From Paragordius varius (Eukaryota; Nematomorpha), in contig OZ176056.1 in assembly GCA_964247055.1 (NCBI GenBank), positions 8,432,001 through 8,496,000 on the forward strand: 64,000 nt of DNA, given 5' to 3'. Position 1 is the stretch's first letter. The number at the start of each line of letters is the position of its first letter. The notes under the pieces were generated by a model. The model saw nothing but the letters and a program-made list of their open reading frames with translations, was not told where the DNA came from and ran no database searches. Positions 14,165-25,300 of this stretch are shown one piece after another. The position numbers and the translations under genes are program-made.

Positions 14165-14346
14165 CACGTGTATGACTCAAATATATTGATTTTTGATAAT
14201 ATCAACGATTGACTATATTATGGAAATAATTCTTTCCAAAAACTAATGCTGTTCTTTTCCAAATCATTGGTGATTATATGGCATAAAATTATTGGTGATT
14301 AATATTTATGATAACCATCTACGCGACAAAAGAAATTACACACGTG
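14165..14346. promoter_or_regulatory. Paired CACGTG E-boxes, one beside an AP-1-like site
   Basis: CACGTG occurs at 14165-14170 and 14341-14346, each within an ACACACGTGT-type palindrome, 284 and 108 bp upstream of the GPCR start codon. TGACTCA, the AP-1 consensus, lies at 14173-14179. These GC-containing palindromes stand out in AT-rich DNA. A regulatory role is inference only. Confidence 0.3.
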
Positions 14347-14448
14347 TGTAGTAGTGAGGAAAAAATATTATTGTAATTATAAAATCCAATATGGACATTG
14401 ATTTTCCTTATATATTATAGCAAACACTGGCTTACCACATCGCCTACA

Positions 14449-17400
14449 ATGAATAACATAGCTGCTAATAATGTATTATTTTCACCTCGTAAGAATAATA
14501 ACACCACCATTGTGAATCCTATTTCACCATTCATAAATGTGGTCATTGATTTCTTTGAAGGACCTAAAAACAATATCGCTGGTGTTTCCAATCACAACAG
14601 TTATAACTATGAAACATTAACAAATTTTTCAGCTATAACTGAAAGTGACGTTCCCTCTACCTCGCAGTTCTTAATTTCAAAACTCAAAAATTTTGTCCGT
14701 GATGTTGGGGATGATCCTAATCAATTCCTTCAAAGGTTACAAGACTTAAGTAGCTTCGCATCATCGGATAGTTCTAGTCTCGCATTATTAACTAACCAGG
14801 CGGCCCAGGCCAGAAAATACTATAGTAAAATCCCTGGACAACAATCTTTCACTACAAACTCTCTTATTAACATACATAATAGCTCTGTTAACGTTTATCC
14901 CTCCATAATGTTACCTAGTGTGGATTCGTATGAACATACAACACCCTATCTCATTGCTAAATGCGTATTCATCATTCTGTTAACATTTGCCATAGTAAGC
15001 TTGAATACAACCGTGATATGGGTCCTTACACGGTATCGTGAAACGTTGAATCTCGAACTTTACAGTTATTATAATTTATCGATTGCTGTGGCTGATTTGC
15101 TTATGGGCTTACTAGTAACGCCACTTTCCATCTACCCCGTTTATATGGGTTATTGGGTTTATGGCAATTTTGCCTGCAAATTCTCATCTTACCTCCAAGT
15201 TGTGATTTGGATCGTGGTTTGGTGCCATTTTATGTGGATTGGAGCTGACCGCTATTTAGCGCTGAGAAAACCTTACAAATATGAGAATGGGAGTTCACGG
15301 TAAAACTCACATCAGTTTTTTATATAACATTTGTCATCATTATTTAAAACAGGGATTGTCCAACTCGCTGGCCGCATGGAGGGTATTATGTGCGCTCTGC
15401 GAAAAGATTTGTATGGTAATTTGAAAAATAATAATGTGCTACATAAAATTTGGTAAAATGGATATTTCTTAAGCAAAAGTTTTTTTTGTCTTTCCAAATG
15501 GCCACCAACTAGTAATAAATCTTGTATCTTGTGTTTGCATTTTACAGTCCACAATGTTCAAAATTTAATAAATATTTTTGAATGTTAATACGTATATATT
15601 TCAAAAGCGGCGCGCGAAGGCGTTTAGGTTGAACCCTAATGTAAATATGCCGTTTGCAATGAATTACATGTGTAAAATATAGCAGAAATCACAGATGATT
15701 CTTGAATTTTTTTAGAGATTATTGTTCAATTGTAAGGAGGGATCCCCTTAAACTACACCACTCATTATAACGTGGTAAAGCTATGTTATCATACCTTTTT
15801 TAGCCAAATATTATTTAATCAACTTTACATTTTATTGTCGAAATATGTAAGATGCAATTTTGCACATTTGACGACATATTTCGAAATAAGGGACAACCTT
15901 TGTCATTTAGAATCGTCTAGCCTATGTAAAATTTTATTCAAAGAGCTGACCAATGCCCAGTTATATGCCTCTTTTTTTTTATGATGTCTATTCAAAATTT
16001 ATTCCCTTTGTCTTATAGTGAGAAGAATTATTTAAATGAAGGACTGTGTAATATATAACACATAATAAATAACATTGGTCTGTTTTCCTGCAAAATTTGC
16101 AGTAGTCTAGGGATTTGTTTTACATTTTTATTAATATATTATTAAAATTATTATTATTATAATTATATATAGTAAAGAGAAATAATATTGGTTTTTGTTA
16201 ACATAGAGAGAGATAAGATGTAAATTACAAAAGCGATTCTATATATATATATACTCGATCACATATACCAATTATCAAGACTTTAAAACCAATAATAAGG
16301 CTCTTTACTGTATCACCACCTAATTAGTTAATGTATATGTAAATTATTTGTCCCACTGCTTAAATATACCATGTCCTTGTCTTAATAAATAATTCGTTAT
16401 ATACGCATTTCTGATAACTTTTTTTAGTTTTAATATGATTTATATAATAATATTGAAAATAAAAACATTTAATTACTAAATTCCGGTTTTAAAATGCAAA
16501 AAAGTCGAGACTTTCAACCGTTTTACCTAATATTCTATTTTTTGTTATCAACTTTTTTTTAATTCTGAGAATAGTTTTAATTTTTAATTAATACCAACGC
16601 TCCCTGTAAGAATATGCCTGTTCACAAACACTGACTTATAGGCATTCTTGAGCTTAACAGGCCTAAAACAATTATATTAATATATTTTTCGAACAATATT
16701 AGGATATTTATGTGACCGATCGTTGTTGAGTTTTAACAAATTTTTGTTTTCCAGTTTATAATAGGCCTTAAAAATTTTTAAGTGTCTTTGATGATTTGCC
16801 AATTTACTACATGGGTCAAAGATTATCCTTCATCATTGTAATTATGCAACACTATTATAAGTTTAAACAGCTTAAACAATTCAAACCTTTTACATTCATT
16901 TTAGGAAAACGCGCTACAAGTGTTGGATAGCATTTTGTTGGTTAACTGCCACCCTTATCACATCACCGCATCTTTATGGATACACCTGGTCTCGATACAA
17001 CCTAGACACGTACCTGTGTGTCCTGGATTGGAGACTAATGACAGCTTATTCGCTTACAGTCGGTGTCCTTATTATGGTACCGACATTTTGTACGTTAGCT
17101 TTCACTTACACTCGAATATTTAGTCAACTCATTACACAATACCGAAGTATAAGGGCTACTTTGTTAGCCCGTGCCAGGGGTCAATCTATCCCCACAAATG
17201 CGGCAAATACCTTACTCCTATTAGCTGGCGGAGGTCGTCCCAATACTACGTCACCCTATAATGGCCGACGCAAAAAGAATAAAAACCAGAATTCGGCATA
17301 CTTGAACAACAATACAAAGTATTCACGATTATCTCATGCGTTTGCAGACTCGTACAAACGCATAAGGAAATCGATTGTAGTACCAGGGTTTGGATTACAT

Positions 17401-19252
17401 CCACACTCTTCTCCACACCACCATGCTTATGAAAATGCACAGAAACATTCGCCCATGAACAATGATGAAATCAATTTTCCGCTAATAGAAAAAGCACCAT
17501 CATCTATTAAACAGAGCAGACAGGAGTTTGGTACGATAAATACTTTTATAACAATTTGTGAAAAAAATTTCACAATCCCAGTTACTCTTTTGACATTAAA
17601 AATGTGATTAACTTGTTTGGCACTTAAGATAATGAAATAAAAAATGCGTTTAAAATTGTTAAAAGCTTGATTTAAAAACTTTAATGCGTATTCATTACAC
17701 TTAAATATTTTTTTATAATACGATTTATTAAACCTTTTTAAATTTCCATTTCGGTAACAAACCTGTTAATCACATGTTATCAAAAGAAAAGCGCACATAT
17801 GTATAAACTGAAACTTTTCATACAAAACTGATATTTTAATAAAATACTTTTAATTTACAACAAAAATTCTGTTTTTCCATTTTAGACACTTTCTTTTCTT
17901 GATTTTAAAGCATTTTCTAACACAAGTTTATAAATTTTTGTATTTTACTTATCAATCGATTTAGATATTTTTAGCCATTTACTTAAATTTTGAAACAACT
18001 GGCTGTAATCAGTATTTTGTATTTGTTTTCATAAACAAGGGACCCTCAAATTTTTCGGACTTATTCAAAAACGTTTTTTGACTCTGTATTAGGCATAATA
18101 TTGATGCATTTTTATCATCTAAAAAAATAAAAACAAAATATAAAAATGAAGATGACATATTTAAACGTACTACTTTTTTGATTGGTAGTTATTTTCTCAA
18201 AAAAATTTTTGTCCAGTGAAAATATGTAATAAAAAAGCAAGGTGTAACATCAAACCTCACAGAAAATTATGATATACAACCAAAGTAAATATTTCAAATT
18301 TGCATGTAACAATAGGTAATGATATAACCCTTTATTTACATTTTTCATTTCAATATAGAATTGCAACCAAAAATTCCTACCACAGGAAGCGGAGATTACG
18401 TCATAACAAACCTTAAAAAATCAGTGTCTAAATCAAAACTAAACCTAAAAAATACGACTAATCCACCGTCTATGTCATCGCCTCCTATCGTGTTACCTAT
18501 TGTACCGGGTGGGCCTGGGACCAGCTTAAAAGGTAAGCGAAAAAGTGATTTAACCGATTTTCCTATCCCCGAACCAAACGTATCGTCATCAATTCTGTTG
18601 CCCTTTAAACTCATGAGTGTTGGGAGCTATCTTTTATCCTTCATAAATATAATTATATTTGTGGCATCTTGGATACCATGGGTAGTGTTAAAAGTGCATA
18701 CATATATGGCTCATGAGTTAGAGGGATTAACTCGCCCTACTCCGACTTATACGTTATTATTGAATAGCACATCATATGTGGATAAGGATCAATCCTTTAA
18801 CGAAGCGGCCGGAGGAAATTCCATATCTAATTTAAGTAAGCCTAAAGTTTTCTTAAAAAATTTAGATATATTGCACAAAAGTTTTATTTTAAATCTTAGA
18901 GTTTTTGGGTACATATTAGATCCTATAATAATTATAACATTGTGCTTTAGATAGGTTCAGGAAAGCTGTTTCCAACCCTAGTACCCATGATATGAAACCA
19001 CCGTACAATGATATGACTACGTCACATATTTCATTTTTTCAAAATCCCAACCATCCCGAATTGGAATTCGTAACTTCATGGATCATTATAGCTAATTCCA
19101 TGTTCAAACCTATGTTTTATCTCATTTTTGACAAAAAATTTCGGTCCCTAGTTTGTAACTTACTTTTGGGGCAAAGTTCTCAACAATCGGCTCAAAATCA
19201 AAATCAACCCAATGTAAATCCTATAAACAATATGAACCTAAATATGATTTAA
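14449..19252 (+). CDS. Class A (rhodopsin-family) orphan G-protein-coupled receptor
   Basis: Exons 14449-15299, 16905-17530, 18359-18835 and 18951-19252 (TAA) give 751 residues. The ATG at 14449 is the first in frame, 28 nt after a TATTATAG acceptor, so a 5' UTR exon probably lies upstream. Seven helices are visible: about 168-193, 208-233 (Asp216, 2.50), 244-268 with DRY at 267-269, 290-308 (Trp296), 330-353 (Pro343), 583-605 (SWIPW) and 690-712. Cys243 and Cys322 can form the usual disulfide. DRYLALRKPYKYE resembles amine-like orphan receptors of invertebrates, but position 3.32 is Gln250 rather than the Asp that binds amines. NPxxY is altered to KPMFY (704-708). The extracellular N terminus (about 165 residues), third intracellular loop (about 225) and third extracellular loop (about 85) are all long. 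The ligand is unknown. Confidence 0.88.
15350..15637. mobile_element. hAT-like non-autonomous relic 1
   Basis: Begins CAGGGATTGTCCAACTCG with GGCCGC nearby and ends GCGGCGCGCGAAGG...GTTGAACCCT. The GC-rich ends resemble the relic at 23191-23490 (TTTCAAAAGCGG against TTTCAAATGCGG). It lies in GPCR intron 1. A clear 8-bp target duplication was not found. Confidence 0.55.
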
Positions 19253-22200
19253 ATACAAGACATCAATCTTTTTTAACCATTAAAATTGTTTTACAGGGTT
19301 TCCCCCCACACAGGTGCGATAGTTTAGGCAATAAAACCCTTTTTTAATTAATGTGCATAGATGAAAATTGTGATATAGATTATTATTTGAGTATAACGCA
19401 GAACTGGTGATAAAATCTAGTCTAAGCTCTCTATTGTATATAATCTATTTTTTAGAATATTCCACCATATAATAATATTACAACATTAATATATGTTAAT
19501 TGAATTATACATTTTAAATTATCCAAATTTTAATATATGATTGCAAATCATATTTATTTTAATTAATAAAGAAGGTCTAAATAACAAATGAATTTTTATT
19601 TAACACTTCATCTTTTCACTTTTTTGTCCTAGTTTAGCTTTTGGGGTAGTTACAGAATTCAATTTTATAAATAAACTACAGTTTTAAAAAAATTATTTGA
19701 GTCAAAATTTGATATCAATATTTTTCTCATGTATTAGATAAAAGCTTATATTTTTTACAGTTTGTGACTTCTAGAGTCCAAAACACGACTTAAACAAACA
19801 GCTGATATTAAAATCAAAATATATCAAGCATGAATGTTTTTTAAAGTAAATTCATAATATATATTTGCATGTTGCATTAAGGATAAAAAAAATGAGGGGG
19901 AAAAGCTTACAATTTTACATTTTTTTATTTTTTTTTAAATGCACCTTCAAGGCTGAAGAAATTATATTTTAAATTTGTTTGATACATTAATTACTTTTCA
20001 AGTATTCAATTTTGATATCGCTCTGGATCACTACAAAAGGTAATGGAGTGTTAAAAGATTTTAGCGGAGTTTTTTTTGTCAATCAAATAAAAATGTGATG
20101 CTAATTTTTAAGTTAAGGTTAATTGTTTAATTTATAGATGTTAAATTATAAATAAACAGAACAAACAATTGTTGTACACTAATATAAAATTTTCTGCAAA
20201 AAATAATTAAATATTTAATATGGTATTATTAAAAACTTTATCTTAAGGAAATTTTTAAAAATTCTTACTGTACAATCTCGGCATTATTTCGCTTAATTTG
20301 AGAAGACCATTTTAGAGGGGTCTAAAAAATAGATTTCGAAGTTTATGAAATTAAGGTTTAATAAATATTATTATTTAATTATCGTTAATGGTATATTATA
20401 AAGCTTTTTTTGTGGGGTATTGGGGATCGATTCGAAATTCGAATATTTTAAATATCCTTAGGATTAGGCTATATCTAAAATATACACTTCTAGACTTTCA
20501 GAGGCATGACTCAAAATATTTAAAAAATTTAAATGGTCAACACATTTAATTTAGCCGTCATTTTTTTTATTTTTTTATTTCGTTATTACAACTGTCATTG
20601 TAAGATTTATGTTAGAAAATTTCATTAATATAAGTTTTTCAATAACGATTGGACAGCTTTTAGTATAAATTTATTAAGTCTCAAATCAGCTGCTAACAGG
20701 TTTTAAAACAATCTAAATTTATCCTAGAACAGAAGTGTTCATACGGCACACTAACGAATGCTACACCTTGAAATACTCTCTGCCGCCCGCAAATGATTAT
20801 AAAAATACCAAATATCAAATATAATTTGCGAAAATATTTATATGAAAAACTTGGTTGAATACTAAAATTAGTATTTTGTTATTGGTTAAATATTTTTAAA
20901 TTTTACCTGAAAACATTACTCCAATAATTTAATACCCTTCCTAATCGCAATATACGATTTGCCTATGGTATTTTCGGTATAAATCCCAAATATCGGAAAG
21001 ATTATGAAGTTTTTTCAGAATACTTTTTTTAAAAAAGTGTATTGAGTCATATACCGGCGAATGCATTCATCTAAATTTGGTTTAATATTCCGAATATATT
21101 TTAACACTTGAATACAACACATTCATATCAAACCTTCGATTTAAGTAGGACACCCCAGGCCTGTAAAAATTAAATACCTTATAAAATATGGAGGAATAGA
21201 AACCATGGCAATTGCATTTATATAACATAAATAAACCGGAATATATAGAAAAATTACTAAAATACTTGTTATTACTTTTTAAGGTACCCAAAGCTAAAAA
21301 TTTAGTTAACCAGACATGTATGCGTTGGCTAAATAAAAAGCAAAAAACCACATATTTATATCAATGATATATGATAAAAAATAAGCTTTAATTTTATCTT
21401 TATATTTAAAACAGGATATTTTGCAAAAACTTTGCGAAACAATGGCGTCCAAGTAATTTGACATGGACCTTTTTTTTCAAAACATATATTATTTAGATAT
21501 TTTGGCTTATTATAATTTTTATTAAGATAGAAACAATTAAAATTGCTACAGTTACCTTATGTAGTCTTATAAAATATTAACCAAAATTTAGTCGGGGTCC
21601 AATTTTAATTAAAGTGTTAACATATCACATTTTTATATTTTTGTTATAATTTGCATTTTGGGGTAAGTTATCCTAGACTTTTATTTTGTTAATACATTAT
21701 AGTTTTAAAAGTTATTTTTGTTAAAATTTAATTATTAAACTTTGTACTACTTTATTTGTGCAAATTTTTAAAGTCTTAAATTAGGACAGCTCATATTTAA
21801 ACTAAAATATATCAAGTTTTTGATGACAAAATTTAACATTAAGATTTTCAAAATAATTAATATATTTACCATAATATGCATCAATTTATCTATTGCATCC
21901 GTGATCTAAAAAAACTATATTAAAACAAAAAGGTAAATGAGAAAATATTATATTGGTTTTAAAAAAAATCTAATACGAAAAGGCTATAAAGAAAATATTT
22001 TAATCGGTTCCATAAATATTTTTTAGATATGCGAATATCCCATTACCAATGGATATAAAACTACCCAAAACATAATGGAACGTTAAAAATTGTATTTAAA
22101 TTAATTTAGAGGAAAAAACTTAAAAGGTAATAAGGTTTTAAAATTAATTCTAATATCTAAATGTAAATAATTGTATTTTCAATTCAAGGCAATACCTTAT

Positions 22201-22393
22201 AAAAATTATTTATATTTAAATTTTTGGTATTCAGCAAGTATTATTTTTACACTACAATTTTGTCATTTGTTTTAACTCAGGCGTGTGCTGAAATAGAAAG
22301 GCGCTAACCATATGCCAAATTTAAAAATTTTTATTTTTAAATGACCAAATATTTTGTGTCTTTTTTACGATATTCAAGTTCATTTTCTTCCAG
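19253..22393. other. Intergenic region between the GPCR and GLDC genes
   Basis: It must contain the GPCR 3' UTR (an AATAAA lies near 19565) and probably the first GLDC exon with the mitochondrial presequence, which I could not find. It holds element E1 and blocks near 19680-20060 and 21660-21900 that share short stretches with 55450-55690, suggesting an old dispersed repeat. No other gene seen. Confidence 0.5.
21105..21616. mobile_element. Family E TTAA-flanked DNA transposon relic, copy E1
   Basis: TTAA at 21101-21104 and 21617-21620 flank CACTTGAATACAACACATTC...AAAGTG. The interior shares GGAATAGAAACCATGGCAA, ATATTTTGCAAAAACTTTGC and AATGGCGTCCAAGTAATTTG with E2 to E4. TTAA duplications are typical of piggyBac-type elements, but no transposase is present. 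Confidence 0.7.
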
Positions 22394-25300
22394 GCATATT
22401 GGTCCAAATGCTTTGGAAATTGATTTAATGCTTAAACAAATCGGTTTTAAAGTACATAGCATATATATCTAATAATTTATAACAGAGTTTGGATGATCTA
22501 ACAAACCAAATTGTCCCAAAAAATATTCAATTGAATAAACGTTTGGACTTAAAATATATTTCTGAAAGTATTATATATTGTATAAGTTATTTAGATGAAC
22601 CTAGTTTTTTACAAACGGCCTTGGATATGGCTAATAAAAATGCGGTCTGGAAAACATATATTGGTCAAGGATTTTATAATTGCAATATTCCATATCCTAT
22701 CATTCGAAACGTTTTGGAAAATCCTGGCTGGTATATAAAATTATTATTTCGCTATTAATTCAAGGTCGCATAATAATATATTTGCATTAATTGTTTTGTT
22801 ATTGTCTACATATTAGTATAAATATAATATCAATTATGATTAATTACTATGTAGATAGTAATTAATTTGGAAATTTAAATCAATTATAATTATGTATTGT
22901 CTGATTGAAAATTTTTTTTATACATAATAAAGTTTAATGGTTTATTGAAAATCAATTTTTCACCCAAAAGTGGACATATTAAATATTCAAATATTATTAA
23001 TTTTAACAAACAATTTTACAATAAATCTTCGATCAATATACTCTTTAGGAAAAAATAAATTTTTAATTAACACATAATATTAAACATTTTTGACTTTCTT
23101 ATTAAGAAGATCGAACTCTAAATTTGTCATATTAAATTTTTTTGATTGCTTTCAAAGCGAACGGCCATGAATTTTAATTATACCTTAGACCAGGGGTGTC
23201 CTATACGTGGCTCTGCGAGACTATATGTGGGCCGCTAAAATTATAGAAATCCTAATTTTGCAAAAATATGTTCACAAAATCTTACCTAAATTAATTTTTC
23301 TTACCCAATTTTTCTGAATAAGTCAATATAATTGCCAACGAACTTGAAAAATGTTATTTTGAAACGCAGTCTTATGTTTATATCTAATAAATTGTTATTT
23401 GTAAATGCCCATATAAATATTTCAAATGCGGCCCGCCGTTTGTTAAGCTTAAAATTCGGCCCGTGAAGTTAATTGTATTGAACACCCTTGGCTTAGACTT
23501 ATCTTCAATATAAAACCTATTTCAACCCTTAATCTAAATTTCTAACCTTTGTGATACGGTCTTAAAATTAGGGGGGATATAGGGATACTTATTTGCATTG
23601 CTTTTTTCGCAAAAAAACCAAAAGGTTAGACTAAAATTAACTTATAATGGTTAAGAAATATGATTTCTTCTATAAAATATACTATTTTTTATTTCTACAA
23701 TTAAATTATTTTCTTAATATATACATTATATATATAGGTATACAGCATACACTCCATACCAATGTGAAATAGCTCAGGGCAGACTTGAAACACTTTTTCA
23801 TTTCCAAACGCTGGTGTGTGAACTAACCGGTTTACCGGTTTCGAATGCCGGATTGCTTGATGAAGCCTCGGCTGCTGGGGAGGCCATGTGTATGGCAAAC
23901 CGGTGAGTTCCCTACTTTTTTATTTTTTTTTTCACGTTTTTTGGATCGATTGAAATAGTTGGGTTAAATTTACGTGGATAAAATATATAGGCATTAAAAG
24001 CAAATAACGTTGTATTTTCACAATCAAGTGCATTTCCTTCATATTAACTTACTTATCCCCATCATGAATGAGTTTTTTTGTAAATATTTTTAATTAATTT
24101 TCAGTATTTTCAAAATTTATGTACAAAAAATATGGTAAAATGTTTGAATTTTATTGTTTTTGGCTCTATAAGATTTGAAATTATCTATAATATGCAGGTA
24201 GCATCAAGTTATATATACAGTATGCATTAAAATGGTTGCCTATTTTTTCACACTATAGTAGGAGGGCAATTTGGAACACAACAGGAGAGTGTATGGAAAA
24301 AAAGAAAGGAAATAATTGTTTATTCATACCATTTTGTTGTTTTTTCCATACACTACTGTTATGTTGCAAATTTCCCTAGAACTTGATTACAATTTAAATA
24401 CTTGAACTTATTTCTTAAAAAATGCAAAAAGTGTAGATGTTTGCCATGAGCTAATTAATTTATAGTATAGTTTATATTGAAAATCTTATTATAAAGGGGG
24501 TCTTTATGGAGCAGTTCCACATATTTAGTTGAGGTTTCACATTTTTTCGAATAAAAAATGATTCCTTAAAAAAATCTCTATATATATTTGAAACCATTTT
24601 TTTTTCCAATCCAAAATTAACGGTTTTAGTTTTAATTCGCGCATGCCCCAAAATAAACATCATATTTTTTTTAAAAAAATATTATTTGTATAAAAAATTA
24701 TTTTTTTTTCAATTTTATCTGTTTGATTTCATTGCAGAATAAATGGGAAAAGGCATTTTTTAGTTTCGTCCCAATGTCATCCACAAACGTTAGGCGTTCT
24801 TTTCACTAAAGCCAGGTATGTATATATTTTCTTCATAAATACTTTTAAAACATTTGATAGTAAAAATTAATTTGTTTAAGGCACCAAAGTGAAATCTTTA
24901 AAATATTTTTGTTATAAAGTTAAACAAACTTAATTAAATGGTTTTTTTAAATAAAACCTTAATAATTCTCGCCTCAAAACAATAATGAGTTTCACGGTAG
25001 AAATTTTTAGTTTCCAAAGAAAAAATATAAAGTTTTAAGGACGAATTTTTTTTACCATAGTTTTTTAACCCTTAAGTTTTTTTATGTAACCTTTTTTTGG
25101 GTTGCAAAACAAGATAAAAACATATTCATAAATGTAAAATTGAAATTTAGAATAATGTGGACTGTCTTTTAGCTACATTTTGTACATATATATATATAAA
25201 TTATAATAAAAAATTACATGATATATGTTAGATTTTTAGGATATACCATAGAATTGTGCCATGAACTAACACAAATGGAATCAAGAATGTTAGAAAATAA

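Larger units (their letters stand above)
9455..14420. other. Intergenic region between UGDH and the GPCR gene
   Basis: No exon could be supported. It holds the UGDH 3' flank, one family C element (10527-10700) and otherwise AT-rich DNA. Between about 11500 and 13300 homopolymer runs are fewer, but open frames there are short and match no family I recognise. No copy of family A was seen in these 5 kb. Confidence 0.6.

Noticed and set aside
15312-15554. 80-codon minus-strand open frame in GPCR intron 1
   Set aside because: It overlaps the hAT-like relic and no protein family was recognised.
18836-18954. Apparent continuation of GPCR exon 3 to a stop at 18954
   Set aside because: The helix 7 sequence needs a frame change. 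GTAAGC at 18836 and TTTAG at 18950 define a 115-nt intron that restores phase, so the open extension is intronic.
19253-22393. Search for the first GLDC exon
   Set aside because: Several ATG-containing short frames end near GT, but none encodes a convincing Arg/Ser-rich presequence with the required phase, so no call is made.
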